This document shows positions 29,804-39,192 of a DNA stretch of 64,000 nt, piece after piece. The notes below the pieces were generated by a model that had not been told where the DNA came from, ran no database searches, and worked only from the letters and a program-made list of their open reading frames with translations. Within the stretch, counting starts at the first letter, position 1. Each line of letters begins with the position of its first letter. The DNA is taken from assembly GCA_030426085.1 (NCBI GenBank), contig JAUHYW010000014.1, positions 62,001-126,000 on the forward strand, in the 5' to 3' direction. Source of the DNA: a bacterium. GTDB lineage: Bacteria > Myxococcota_A > Bradymonadia > UBA7976 > UBA1532. A program made the translations under genes and the position numbers.

Positions 29804-32008
29804 ATGGTGCGAGGTGGCTGGCGATCTGTGGTGGCGCTGTGCGCGCTCGGCGGCTGCGTGCTCGGCGGCTGCGTGCCCGACGGCGGCGGGGGTGACGATC
29901 CGCCCGACGCCCGGCCCGATCTCGAGCCGGCGATCATCATCGACCAGATGGTCGAGCTGCCCGACGTCGGCTTCGACGCGGCCCCCGACGCCGCGCCCGA
30001 CGGCGGCGCCGATTCGACCCCGGGCGACGCCGACGTCACCGGCGATTTCCTGCCCCCCGACATGGCCCCCGAGCCCGACGCGGCGCCCCTCGGCATCGAG
30101 AGCTGCGAGGCCGCCTGCGGGCGCTACGCCGCGTGCGACGAGCTGGCCGATCGCTTCGGCGACCTCGACGCCTGCCTGCGCCACTGCGAGCGGGTGAGCC
30201 GCCTCGGCCCGCCCGAGGAGTGGTGGGGCTGCGTCGAGCTCGAGACCTGCAACCTGCTGCGGCTGTGCCCGGTGCCGCCCATCGAGCCGCTGCCCTGCGC
30301 CGAGGTGTGCGATCTCGTCGGTGAGTGCGGGGTGGATGACCCCCGGGGCGACTGCGTCGACACCTGCGAAGAGTTCGGCGATCCGTTCCGGGCGTGCGGG
30401 GACGTGCTCTTCGGCGGGGTGTGCGACGGCGACGGGTTCCGCCGGTGCGCGGTGGACGTGACCTTCCCCCAGTGCGGGGCCACCTGCCTCGCCGGGGTCG
30501 CCTGCAACCTCGTGCGGGAGGGCGAGTGCCTCGACCGCTGCTTCGACCCCGACCCGCTCGCCCAGCGCAGCCGCCGCCGCGTCAACGCCTGCGCCGCGGG
30601 GGCCGGGGACGACTGCCTGCGCCTCGACGCGTGCTTCGTCGACCAGCCCGATCCGATCGGGGTCTGCGCCGGGCTGTGTGAGGCCAAGCAGCTCTGCGGC
30701 CTCGACCTGGGGATCGACAGCATCGCCTGCATCCAGGCGTGCAGCAGCGGCGAGCAGGCGCCGGGCGGGCCGGACTACGCCGCCGAGGGCGCCTGCGCCA
30801 ACAGCCCGAGCTGCCCCGAGTTCGCCGTCTGCCTCGACGCCGCCGGGGCCCGGGTCGGGCCGTGCTTCGCGTGGTGTCAGGCGACGACGACCTGCGACCC
30901 CGAGGCCGATCAGGGCCGCCAGGCGTGCATGACCGAGTGCGTGAGCGGCTTCGGCGACGAGGACACCCTGCGCTTCGGCGCGGCGGCCCCCTGCCTGGCC
31001 GACGCCGGGCCCGGCGCCGACTGCGACGCGCTGACGGCGTGCATCCCCCAGGGTGAGCCGATGGTGGACTGCGAGGGGGTCTGCGGCGCGCTCGATCGCT
31101 GCCGGGTGCCCGCCGAGGGCTGCCGGGCCGGGTGCGCCGAGGCCCCCGACCGCCCGCTGGCCATCTGCCTCGCCGACACCCAGCGGGCGGGCGACGGCTG
31201 CGGCGGGGTGGCCGCCTGCGCCGACTACGCGCCGCCCGCGCCGCCCGCCGCGTGCGAGGCGCTGTGCGACGTCGTCACCCCGTGCGACGGCGAGGTCGAC
31301 CCCTACCTGTGCCGCCTCGACTGCACCCCGCTGCCGCCCGAGGTGCCCGCGCAGCTCGCCTGCGCCGAGTTCGCCGGCTGCGCTGATCTGCCGGCCTGCC
31401 TCGCCCTCGACGGGGTCGCGAACCCCACCTGCGTCGACCTGTGCCCCGGGGCGGTGGCCTGCGGGCTCTACCCCGACGTCGCCGCCTGCGAGGCGCGCTG
31501 CACCGGCCTCGCCGCCAGCCCCCGCACCCCGGCCGACTTCCTCCAGCGGGCCGGCGACTGCCTCACCGCGGCCGGAGCGCCCGCCGCCTGCGACCCGGTC
31601 GCCGCCGCCAACTGCTTCGCCCCGGCCTCGTGCGACCTGCGGGACGACCTCATCTACTTCAACGGCAACCAGGGCCGGGTGAACACCGACACCCGGGGGT
31701 TGCCCGACGCCTACGACTCGCCGTGCGCCGGCGGGGGCGCGGCCGAGGCCATCATCGTGATCAACGTCGCCGGCCCGGCGAACCTGCGGGCCTTCATCTT
31801 CGACGCCGACTACGACACCGCCCTGAACCTGTTCAGCCCGTGCGACGGGCCGAACATCGCGTGCAACGACGACGACTTCAACCTGCCCGACGGCCTGTGG
31901 TCGAGCATCGAGGTGGCGGTCGACGCGGGCACCTACTACCTGATGGTCGAGGGCTTCAACGGGGGCACCGGCACGGCGACGGTCGACATCACGATCACCC
32001 CCCGCTGA
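29804..32008 (+). CDS. Cysteine-rich modular lipoprotein (paralogue 2)
   Basis: A 734-residue lipoprotein with two possible lipobox cysteines (LGGC18 and LGGC23) in a tandem arrangement. It has about 8 cysteine modules of the same C-x3-C-x5/6-C type and the same C-terminal PPC-like domain as the gene before it. The first three modules and the final module align closely with paralogue 1, so the two differ mainly by about nine internal modules. They look like a tandem duplication followed by module loss or gain. It has its own ribosome site and a promoter-like sequence, so it can be expressed separately. The function is unknown. Confidence 0.85.
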   Translation: MVRGGWRSVVALCALGGCVLGGCVPDGGGGDDPPDARPDLEPAIIIDQMVELPDVGFDAAPDAAPDGGADSTPGDADVTGDFLPPDMAPEPDAAPLGIESCEAACGRYAACDELADRFGDLDACLRHCERVSRLGPPEEWWGCVELETCNLLRLCPVPPIEPLPCAEVCDLVGECGVDDPRGDCVDTCEEFGDPFRACGDVLFGGVCDGDGFRRCAVDVTFPQCGATCLAGVACNLVREGECLDRCFDPDPLAQRSRRRVNACAAGAGDDCLRLDACFVDQPDPIGVCAGLCEAKQLCGLDLGIDSIACIQACSSGEQAPGGPDYAAEGACANSPSCPEFAVCLDAAGARVGPCFAWCQATTTCDPEADQGRQACMTECVSGFGDEDTLRFGAAAPCLADAGPGADCDALTACIPQGEPMVDCEGVCGALDRCRVPAEGCRAGCAEAPDRPLAICLADTQRAGDGCGGVAACADYAPPAPPAACEALCDVVTPCDGEVDPYLCRLDCTPLPPEVPAQLACAEFAGCADLPACLALDGVANPTCVDLCPGAVACGLYPDVAACEARCTGLAASPRTPADFLQRAGDCLTAAGAPAACDPVAAANCFAPASCDLRDDLIYFNGNQGRVNTDTRGLPDAYDSPCAGGGAAEAIIVINVAGPANLRAFIFDADYDTALNLFSPCDGPNIACNDDDFNLPDGLWSSIEVAVDAGTYYLMVEGFNGGTGTATVDITITPR

Positions 32009-32072
32009 AGTCCGGTGTCACAGCCGGCCCCGCGCCGCGTACGCTCGCCCACACCCAGCCATCGGAGCCGCC

Positions 32073-32915
32073 ATGCACCGCGCCGCCGCCTTCGCCCTGC
32101 TCGCCCTCGCCCTGGGCGCCTGCACCACCGACATCCGCCCCGAGGTCCTCCAGGACGAGGGCGTCACCCCCGAGGCCGCCGCCGAGGGCCGGGCGTGGCT
32201 CGACAAGATGGTCGCGGCCCACGGCGGGGCCGACGCCTTCCGGGCCCATCGGGACGCCGAGGTGGTCTTCACCGACACCTGGCCGGCGTGGCTCACCCGC
32301 ACCGCCGCCATGCCGTGGGACGAGAACGGTCAGACGATCCGCATGGCGGCTTCGACGACCGGCGACGACGCCCGGCTGACCTTCGTCGGCGGGGATGACG
32401 ACGGCCACGCGTGGGGCCTCCAGAGCTGGATGACCTACACCGTCGAGCCCGACGGCGCGGTCGAGTTCGACGAGGACGACGACCTGCGCTTCTGGGTGCC
32501 GACGATGGCCTACTTCTTCGCGATGCCCTGGCGCATCGGCGAGGCCGACGTCGTCGCCTACGCCGGCACGCAGGACATCGACGGCCGCCCGCACGCGGTG
32601 GTCTACGCCACCTGGGGGCAGGCCGAACCCCAGGACGACATCGATCAATACGTGCTCTACATCGACGCCGAGACCCACCTGCTGAGCCACGCGGCCTACA
32701 CCGTGCGCGAGCTGGTGCTCGCCAGCCACAGCGCCGTGCGCTACACCGACGTGCGCGAGGTCGGCGGGCTGAAGGTGCCCCACACCCTGATCATGGTCGA
32801 GGAGTTCGGCAGCGACGCGGTGCTGCACCGCATGGAGATCGAGTCGGTGCGCTTCACCGGCGGCGCCCTGGCCGACACCCTGAAGCCCGACCCGAGCCGC
32901 GCCGGCTCGAAGTGA
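32073..32915 (+). CDS. Predicted lipoprotein, outer-membrane lipoprotein-sorting-like
   Basis: A 280-residue protein with lipobox LGAC (Cys17). The mature part starts with an acidic helix (VTPEAAAEGRAWLDKMVAAHGG) and continues as beta strands such as AEVVFTDTW and VVYATWGQ, ending in MEIESVRFTGG. The pattern, a lipoprotein with an Ala-Ala-x-x-Gly helix then a curved beta sheet, is like LolA/outer-membrane lipoprotein-sorting folds, but the match is weak. Its stop overlaps the start of the next membrane protein (GTGA, 4 bases), so they are co-translated. Confidence 0.65.
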   Translation: MHRAAAFALLALALGACTTDIRPEVLQDEGVTPEAAAEGRAWLDKMVAAHGGADAFRAHRDAEVVFTDTWPAWLTRTAAMPWDENGQTIRMAASTTGDDARLTFVGGDDDGHAWGLQSWMTYTVEPDGAVEFDEDDDLRFWVPTMAYFFAMPWRIGEADVVAYAGTQDIDGRPHAVVYATWGQAEPQDDIDQYVLYIDAETHLLSHAAYTVRELVLASHSAVRYTDVREVGGLKVPHTLIMVEEFGSDAVLHRMEIESVRFTGGALADTLKPDPSRAGSK

Positions 32916-33790
32916 GCCCGGACGCCCCGGACCGCCGCTGGGCCCTGGCCGCCGCCGCGGCCCTCGTCGCCGCCTTCGTCTGCCCCCTGGCCATCGGCGG
33001 CGGCTGGGTCTTCGGCCCGACCCTGCTGACCCAGGCCCCGCCGGGGCTGCGTATCATGTCGCTCGTCCCGGGCATCGCCGGCCCCGTCGCCCTCGTCGCG
33101 GCTCTGAAGCTGCGCCCGCTGCCCCGCTCGATCACGCTGCTGCTCATCGGCGGGATCAGCGTCATCGCGCTCGTCGCCACGCTCGAGGCGCTGACCACCG
33201 GGCAGTCCGCCGGCCTGGAGCAGATCTTCACCCGGGGGGCGGTGGTCATGCCCGGCCCCCGGGGCCTCGTGCTCTTCGCGCTCGCGCTGACCGCGGCGTT
33301 CATCGGCCTGGGCCTCGCGCGCAGCCGCCCGGTGCTCGGGGCTCGTGTCGCGGGTTTGTCCGGCGCGGCGCTGCTCGCGCTCCACCTCGCGCCGCTGGGC
33401 GGCCGCACCCCGCTGGGTATCGTGCTCGACGGCGTCGCCTGGAAGACGGCGTGGCCCGTGCCGGCGTGCCTCGTCGTCAGCGCGGCCTTCGCGGTGGTCT
33501 GCACGCTGTTGCTGTTCGATGACTGGCTGCCTCACGGATGGGATCAGGCGTGGCTCGTCCGGTTGGCGACGCTGGCCGGCCTCGGCGCGCTGCTGGTGCT
33601 GCCGGTGGGGCTGAGCCTGGACAGCGCGGCCCGGGCCCCGGCGCTGCTGGGCACGACGGTCACGCTGATGGTCAAGGTCTACGGCGCGTGGATCGCGCTG
33701 CATGTGTTGATCGCGGCGGGGGTCATGGGGCTGGTGTCTGCTTCGTCCCTCACCGACGGCGGCGGCGGTGGATCCCCGGCGTCGCCGTGA
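32912..33790 (+). CDS. Multi-pass membrane protein of unknown function
   Basis: A 292-residue hydrophobic protein with about seven likely membrane segments (for example WALAAAAALVAAFVC and ITLLLIGGISVIALVA). The start is the GTG at 32912, overlapping the lipoprotein stop by 4 bases. It ends at 33790 and overlaps the convergent hrpB 3' end by about 41 bases. No family was recognised. Coupling to the lipoprotein suggests an envelope pair. Confidence 0.7.
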   Translation: MSPDAPDRRWALAAAAALVAAFVCPLAIGGGWVFGPTLLTQAPPGLRIMSLVPGIAGPVALVAALKLRPLPRSITLLLIGGISVIALVATLEALTTGQSAGLEQIFTRGAVVMPGPRGLVLFALALTAAFIGLGLARSRPVLGARVAGLSGAALLALHLAPLGGRTPLGIVLDGVAWKTAWPVPACLVVSAAFAVVCTLLLFDDWLPHGWDQAWLVRLATLAGLGALLVLPVGLSLDSAARAPALLGTTVTLMVKVYGAWIALHVLIAAGVMGLVSASSLTDGGGGGSPASP

Positions 33791-36272
33791 GCGGGTCTTC
33801 GGGCCACGGGTGCTTGGGATACCGCCCGCGCAGCTCCTTGCGGACCTGGGGGTAGGTCGTCGCCCAGAAGCTCGCCAGATCGTCGGTGATCTGGACCGGG
33901 CGGCGGTTGGGCGCGAGCAGGTGCAGCACGATGGGCTCGCCCGCGAGCCGGGGGGTCTCGGGCAGGCCGAACAGGCGCTCGAAGCGGGTGGCGAGGACCG
34001 GCGGCTCGCCGGGGGTGTAGGCCAGCGCCCGGCGGGTGCCGTCGGGCAGGGTCAGGCGGGGCGGAGCCGCGCGGGCGAGGCGGCCGCGGGCGGTGTGATC
34101 GAGCAGGCCGTCGATGATCGAGGCCAGATCGAGCCGCCGCAGCTCGGCGAAGCTGCGCTTGCCGTCGCACAGGGTGCGCATCAGATCGGACGGCGGGTCG
34201 TGGGGGTCCAGATCGGGGAAGGTCGGCAGATCCCACTCGGGGCGCACGCCGGACAGCCAGCGCAGGCGGGTGATCAGGGCCGCGGTGGCTGGGTCGTCGG
34301 GCCAGCCGAACGCCCGGCGGGGGTCGGCGGCGGCGGCCTCGACCAGCGCGGCGGCGACGGCGTCCCGATCGGCGGCGTCGCCGGCGGGCACCTCGTAGAG
34401 CACGAGGGCCAGATAGCGCCGCTGGGCGAATTGCACGACGGCCTCGCGCTCGGGGTCGAAGCGGGTCGCGACGGCGGTCTCGACGTCGAGCCAGCTCGGA
34501 TCCACCGCGCTGGCGGTCTCGATGATGTGCTCCGCCCGCTCGCCGCGGCGGCCGCCGCGCAGGCTCACCGCGACGATCAGCTCGGCGTCGCGCACGGCGC
34601 TGCGGGGCGAGAGCCGGGCCCCGCCGCCGCTGGCCAGCTTGAAGCGATCGCTGCGCGGGGCCCGGCGGCGGGCGACCCGATCGGGGAAGCCGGCCAGCAG
34701 CAATCGGGCCGGTGGGGTGGCGTCGGGGCTGCCATGTGAAGGCGCCTCACCGGGCATGGCGTCGATGCCTTCGATGTCATCGCCGTCGATACCCCGGGCG
34801 ATGCGCACGATCTGATCCCGGGCCCGGCGGACCTCGGCCAGAGCCCGCCGGTTCACGCCCCGCGGCGGGTGGCGGGCGTCGAGGGCGTCCAGGCGCAGCT
34901 CGAGGTCGCTGTCGGCGGTGATCTCGGGCGGGTCGAACCAGATGTCGCGCTCGGCGGCCAGCGCGGCGACGGCGGCGGCGGTGCGCAGTCGGTGGCGGCC
35001 GGCGAGCACGACCCGCCCCAGCCGGGGGTGGATCGGCAGGGCCAGCAGCGCCTCGCCCAGCGGGGTCACGCCCCGATCGTCGACCGCGCCCAGCCGCCGC
35101 AGCAGGCCGTCCGCCCGGTCGATGCTCTCGGTCGGCGGGGCCTCGAACCAGCCGAAGTCGTGGGGGTCGGCGCCCCACGCCCGCAGCTCGAGCACGGTGC
35201 GGGTCAGGTCGACCCGGGTAATGGCCGGGGCCTCGTAGGCTTGCAGGCCGCGGTGCTCGGCGGCGGTCCACAGGCGGATACAGCGCCCGGGCGCGGTCCG
35301 CCCGGCCCGCCCGGCGCGCTGGTCGGCCGAGGCCCGGCTGATGCGGGTGCGCTCGAGGCGCTCGAGGCCGATGGCCGGGTCGAAGCGGGGTACGCGGGCC
35401 TCGCCGCTGTCGACGACCGCGGTGACCCCATCGATGGTGACCGAGGTCTCGGCGATGTTGGTGGCCAGCACGACCTTGCGTCGGGGCTGGGGGGCGAGGG
35501 CCCGATCCTGCGCGGCGGCGGGCAGCCGGCCGTGCAGCGGCAGCACGTCGACGTCGGGCAGGGGTCCGAGCGCCTCGGCGGTGGCCTCGATCTCGCCGAC
35601 GCCGGGCAGGAAGGCGAGGACGTGCCCGGTGGGCCCCGCGGCGAGCGCTCGGCGGACGGCGGCCGCGCAGCGCTCGGGCAGGCGGCGGTCGTCGACGAGC
35701 GGGACGTGCTCGATCCCGACCGGGAAGGCCCGCCCCTCGGCCCGCAGCGTCGGCGCGTCGAGCCACTCGGCGACCGGGCCCGGGTCGAGGGTGGCCGACA
35801 TCACCACCAGCGTCAGCTCGGGGCGCACCTCGCGGACCTCGCGCAGCAGCGCCAGCCCCAGGTCGGCGTGCAGGCTGCGCTCGTGGAACTCGTCGAAGAT
35901 CACGCAGCCGACGCCTTCGAGGAACGGGTCGCTCTGCAAGCGGCGGGTGAGCAAGCCCTCGGTCAGCAGCTCGATGCGGGTGGCGGCCGAGGTGCGGTCG
36001 TCGAAGCGGACCCGGTAGCCGATCTCGCCTCCGAGGCGGGCGCCCCGCTCGTCCGCGATGCGCCGGGCGGCGGCGCGGGCGGCGACCCGCCGCGGCTGGA
36101 GGACGAGGATCCGGCCGTCGACCAGGCCGGCGTCGAGGATGGCCGGCGGGACCCGGGTGGTCTTGCCGGCCCCGGGCGGGGCGAGCAGGACGGCCCGGCG
36201 GTGTTCGGACAGCGCGTCGCACAGCGCCGGCAGGAGGGGGTCGATCGGCAGCGGCTGGGGCGGGCGGGGCAT
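33750..36272 (-). CDS. hrpB: HrpB, ATP-dependent DEAH-box helicase
   Basis: An 840-residue superfamily 2 helicase of the HrpB family. Walker A is APPGAGKT (31-38), the DEAH-box variant is DEFH in CVIFDEFHERSLHADL, with SAT in MSATLDPGP and motif VI in DQRAGRAGRTAPG. The C-terminal HrpB-specific domain follows (PDLTFP-like and PKHPWPEDP blocks). The ATG at 36272 is chosen because MPRPPQPLPIDPLLPAL is the usual HrpB beginning; a GTG- or ATG-led extension to 36323 adds an arginine-rich tail without support. HrpB acts on RNA or nucleic acid structures; its exact role is not settled. The 3' end overlaps the convergent membrane gene by 41 bases. Confidence 0.93.
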   Translation of the reverse strand: MPRPPQPLPIDPLLPALCDALSEHRRAVLLAPPGAGKTTRVPPAILDAGLVDGRILVLQPRRVAARAAARRIADERGARLGGEIGYRVRFDDRTSAATRIELLTEGLLTRRLQSDPFLEGVGCVIFDEFHERSLHADLGLALLREVREVRPELTLVVMSATLDPGPVAEWLDAPTLRAEGRAFPVGIEHVPLVDDRRLPERCAAAVRRALAAGPTGHVLAFLPGVGEIEATAEALGPLPDVDVLPLHGRLPAAAQDRALAPQPRRKVVLATNIAETSVTIDGVTAVVDSGEARVPRFDPAIGLERLERTRISRASADQRAGRAGRTAPGRCIRLWTAAEHRGLQAYEAPAITRVDLTRTVLELRAWGADPHDFGWFEAPPTESIDRADGLLRRLGAVDDRGVTPLGEALLALPIHPRLGRVVLAGRHRLRTAAAVAALAAERDIWFDPPEITADSDLELRLDALDARHPPRGVNRRALAEVRRARDQIVRIARGIDGDDIEGIDAMPGEAPSHGSPDATPPARLLLAGFPDRVARRRAPRSDRFKLASGGGARLSPRSAVRDAELIVAVSLRGGRRGERAEHIIETASAVDPSWLDVETAVATRFDPEREAVVQFAQRRYLALVLYEVPAGDAADRDAVAAALVEAAAADPRRAFGWPDDPATAALITRLRWLSGVRPEWDLPTFPDLDPHDPPSDLMRTLCDGKRSFAELRRLDLASIIDGLLDHTARGRLARAAPPRLTLPDGTRRALAYTPGEPPVLATRFERLFGLPETPRLAGEPIVLHLLAPNRRPVQITDDLASFWATTYPQVRKELRGRYPKHPWPEDPLTATPGIHRRRRR

Positions 36273-36379
36273 GCGGCGCAGGCTACCGCAGCGGCGGCCG
36301 CCGATCGACGGGCCGGTTGACACTGCCCGGGGCCGGGGCGCACGCTCTCCGTCCCATCGAGACCCGCGGAGGCGAGACC

Positions 36380-37372
36380 ATGAGCGACGCGCTGGCCCGG
36401 GCCTGTCGACGGACGGCCGAGAAGGGCACCCAGTGGATCCTCGGCCAGCTCCTCGAAGACGGCTCGTTCGGCGACGAGGCGACCGATCTGGCGGCCTGCT
36501 ACAAGCTGCCGATGCTGCTGCTGCTGACCGGCCGCATGCGCGACGCCCACCGGGTGCTCGACCGCATCGTGGCCGACTTCGCCCGCAACGACGGGGACTT
36601 CGGCACCGAGGAGGAGACGCGCACCGCCGATCCGGTGCTGGCGCAGTATCCGGGCTACATGACCGGCTGGATCGCGCTGGGCGCCCTGCGCGTGGGGCGC
36701 TTCGACGTGGCGATGCCGGCCTTCGAGTGGCTGCGCGGGTTCCACGACCCCGAGACCGGCGGGGCGACGCTGTCGGGGCCCGACGGCGACGCGGATGATC
36801 CCATCTCGACGCTGATGACGGCCCACCTGGGCTACGCGGCGCTGTTCTTCGGCGATCACGCGCTGGCCCACGCCTGCGGCAAGGCGCTCGCCGACATGTA
36901 CGCCGCCCAGCCCGAGCCCGAGAAGCGGCTGATGCTGCGCATGACCCGCGATGGGGGCTTCGTCGAGCCCGAGTCGGACGATGAGGCGGCGCTGCACGTC
37001 GTCGAGGCCGGGCGCGAGGATCAGGCGTTCTTCTTCGTGGGCTATCCGATCGCGTTCCTGACCCAGCTCTATCGGGCGACCGGCGACGAGGCCGCGCTCG
37101 AGACCGCCCGGCGCTACGCCGACTTCGCGCTGCGCTGCGGGCCGGGCATCGAGGTGAATCACTTCGCCCACAAGGTGGCCTGGGGCATGGGCCTGCTGCA
37201 CCGGGCGACCGGCGACGCCCGGCACCACGCGCTCGCCCGGGCGATCACCGAGCACCTCATCGACGAGCAGGGCGATGACGGCGGCTGGCTCGAGGACGAT
37301 CCGTTGACCGCCCGCCTCGATCAGAGCGCCGAGGTCTGCATCTGGCTCACCGAGCTGTCGGCTCTGATCTGA
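36380..37372 (+). CDS. Alpha/alpha-toroid-like hypothetical protein
   Basis: A 330-residue, all-helical cytoplasmic protein, started at the ATG at 36380 with GGAGG just upstream. Repeated Trp/Tyr/Phe-x-Leu-Gly motifs (MTGWIALGAL, LGYAALFFG, FVGYPIAFL, WGMGLLHRA) and GDGGWLEDD near the end suggest the alpha/alpha toroid seen in terpene cyclases, prenyltransferases and N-acylglucosamine epimerase-like proteins. No catalytic Asp-rich motif is certain. It is divergent from hrpB and convergent with the sigma-54 activator. The substrate is unknown. Confidence 0.65.
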   Translation: MSDALARACRRTAEKGTQWILGQLLEDGSFGDEATDLAACYKLPMLLLLTGRMRDAHRVLDRIVADFARNDGDFGTEEETRTADPVLAQYPGYMTGWIALGALRVGRFDVAMPAFEWLRGFHDPETGGATLSGPDGDADDPISTLMTAHLGYAALFFGDHALAHACGKALADMYAAQPEPEKRLMLRMTRDGGFVEPESDDEAALHVVEAGREDQAFFFVGYPIAFLTQLYRATGDEAALETARRYADFALRCGPGIEVNHFAHKVAWGMGLLHRATGDARHHALARAITEHLIDEQGDDGGWLEDDPLTARLDQSAEVCIWLTELSALI

Positions 37373-37395
37373 CGCGACGTCGGCCGGGCGATGGC

Positions 37396-37416
37396 CTCAG
37401 CTCATCTCGAGCTGAG
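37396..37416. terminator. Hairpin between convergent genes (possible terminator)
   Basis: CTCAGCTC (37396-37403) pairs with GAGCTGAG (37409-37416) across a 5-base loop. It overlaps the last codons of the sigma-54 activator and lies just past the end of the 36380-37372 gene. No T-run follows, so it may act only as a weak or bidirectional terminator. Confidence 0.35.
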
Positions 37417-38941
37417 CCATGCGCAGCTTGAGCCCGTGGGCCGACACGCCCAGCGTCCGGGCCGCCGCCGAGCGGTCGCCGTCGTGCGCGTCGAGCGCGG
37501 CCCGGATCTGATCCGGCTCCAGCTCCGAGGCCAGGTTGAACGCGTCCTGGCTTCGCATGAAGGCGACCAGCGTATTGCGGCTCACCCCGAGGGCCCGGGC
37601 GGTGGCCGAGACCGAGCGCTTCTTCGCCTCGAGCGCCGCCTGCACCGCGTCGACCGTCAAGCCGGCGGGGCCGACCTCTTCGATGGCCGGCCGGTCGTCG
37701 GACGTGTCGGGCGGCGGCGGCTCGGCGGGCGCCGCCGACGCCGGCAGCCGGGCCCGGGGCGCGTCGTGGCTCTCCAGCGCGACCCGGGTCGCCAGCCGCC
37801 GGACCTCGCGGGCGTTGCCGGCCAACCCGCCGGCCATCACCTCGGCGACCAGCTCCGGGCGCAGCCAGGGGACCCGTCGCCCGTCGGCCAGCAGCTCGAG
37901 GGCGCCCAGGCGCTCCAGCTCGGCCTTCAGGAAGTGCACGAACAGCAGCCCGGCGTCCACCGGGCGGTCTCGCAGGGGCTCGATGTGCACCGTCGAGGCC
38001 GAGATCCGTTCGAACAGCGCGTGTCGGAAGCGGCCGGCCTCGACCATGCCTTCGAGATCGGCGTCGGTCGCGGTGACGACCCGCACGTCGACCGTGCGCA
38101 CCCGCCCGCCCACCGGCTGGATCTGCCCCGCGTCGAGCGCCCGCAGCAGCAGCGGCTGCACGTCGGCGGCCAGCTCGCCGATCTCGTCGAGGAAGAGCGT
38201 GCCCCCGTGGGCCTGCCCGAACCAGCCGGGGCGGGCGCTGCGAGCGCCGGTGAACGCGTCCTTCTCGTGGCCGAACAGCTCGGCGGCGGCCATGCTCGGG
38301 GGCAGCGCGGCCACGTTGACCGCGAGCATCGGGCCGTCGTGGCGGGGGCTCAGCCGATGCACCGCCCGGGCGGCGAGCTCCTTGCCGACGCCGCTCTCGC
38401 CCCGCAGCAGCACCGGCAGCGGGTGTCCCGCGATGCGGGCGAGGCGGTCGAGCAGGCGGTGGGAGGCCGCGCTCGCCCCGACCATCTCGCCGCCGGGCAG
38501 GGGCCCGTGGGAGCGGTGCAGCCACACCAGCGCGCAGCTCCCCAGCTCGATGCCGATCCCCGGGCCGTCGACGCGGGCCATCGGGATCCGCAGCGGGCCG
38601 GTCAGCGGTTGGCCGTCGACCCGGGCCCGCAGCCCCGGCGCCCCCGGCGTGAGCTCGATCGAGCGCCCCCGGCGCTGGAGCCACAGCGGCTTGCGGCTGA
38701 TGCCGGGGTGGGTCAGCGGCTCGCGCGCGCCCAGCGCCTCGTGGAAGTCGGGGGTGGTCCGCCCCAGCGAGAGGGGCAGCCCCGCCTCCAGCTCGGGCAG
38801 CGTCGCGTGAGCGCCGATCCGGTCGCCGTCGGGGTGCACGACCACTGTCAGCCCCAGCGGGGCCGGCCCGTTGGCGCCCTCGGGGGCGCCCTCGGTGATG
38901 TCGAGCGTGGTCGCGTCCAGCGGCGCGTCATGGGATGCCAT
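37397..38941 (-). CDS. Sigma-54-dependent activator with FHA-like N-terminus and tandem Fis-type HTH
   Basis: A 514-residue regulator. Residues about 30-145 look like an FHA-type phospho-Thr-binding domain. The AAA+ core carries Walker A GESGVGKE (181-188), KDAFTGA (227-233) and Walker B TLFLDE (about 248-253). GAFTGA is the sigma-54 contact loop; here the first Gly is Asp. The C-terminus has two Fis-type helix-turn-helix units, one in DAVQAALEAKKRSVSATARA and one in DGDRSAAARTLGVSA. The ATG at 38941 was chosen over a longer frame because the FHA-like region starts here. The FHA suggests control by a Ser/Thr kinase, but the link is inferred. Confidence 0.88.
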   Translation of the reverse strand: MASHDAPLDATTLDITEGAPEGANGPAPLGLTVVVHPDGDRIGAHATLPELEAGLPLSLGRTTPDFHEALGAREPLTHPGISRKPLWLQRRGRSIELTPGAPGLRARVDGQPLTGPLRIPMARVDGPGIGIELGSCALVWLHRSHGPLPGGEMVGASAASHRLLDRLARIAGHPLPVLLRGESGVGKELAARAVHRLSPRHDGPMLAVNVAALPPSMAAAELFGHEKDAFTGARSARPGWFGQAHGGTLFLDEIGELAADVQPLLLRALDAGQIQPVGGRVRTVDVRVVTATDADLEGMVEAGRFRHALFERISASTVHIEPLRDRPVDAGLLFVHFLKAELERLGALELLADGRRVPWLRPELVAEVMAGGLAGNAREVRRLATRVALESHDAPRARLPASAAPAEPPPPDTSDDRPAIEEVGPAGLTVDAVQAALEAKKRSVSATARALGVSRNTLVAFMRSQDAFNLASELEPDQIRAALDAHDGDRSAAARTLGVSAHGLKLRMAQLEMS

Positions 38942-39155
38942 GGGTCGGACTTTAGCAATCGCCGTGCCCGATCGCCACGCGCCCGTGACGCCGGGGTGGA
39001 GCCCCGAGCGCGGGGTGTCATCCCACACCCGCCCACATCACTCGGCTGCCTGCCGGGGCCCGAGGACCCCACCGGGGTCTGCCGACCCCACCCCCTGTGC
39101 GCACAACTCCTCGATCCGGCGGCGAAAACCGGCCGCAGGCCCCTCGAATGAGTCG

Positions 39156-39185
39156 TGGACATCCGGCCTGCATCTTGCCTAGACT
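39156..39185 (+). promoter_or_regulatory. Sigma-70-like promoter placing the start at the ATG (possible leaderless mRNA)
   Basis: TGGACA (39156-39161) and TAGACT (39180-39185) with 18 bases between. The start would fall at about 39192, next to the ATG at 39193. No Shine-Dalgarno sequence is seen ahead of the ATG, so the message may be leaderless. Confidence 0.5.
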
Positions 39186-39192
39186 CGATGTC

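Noticed and set aside
36317-36345. TTGACA upstream of the 36380 gene as a promoter
   Set aside because: The -35 matches perfectly but no acceptable -10 follows at 16-18 bases (best CACGCT).
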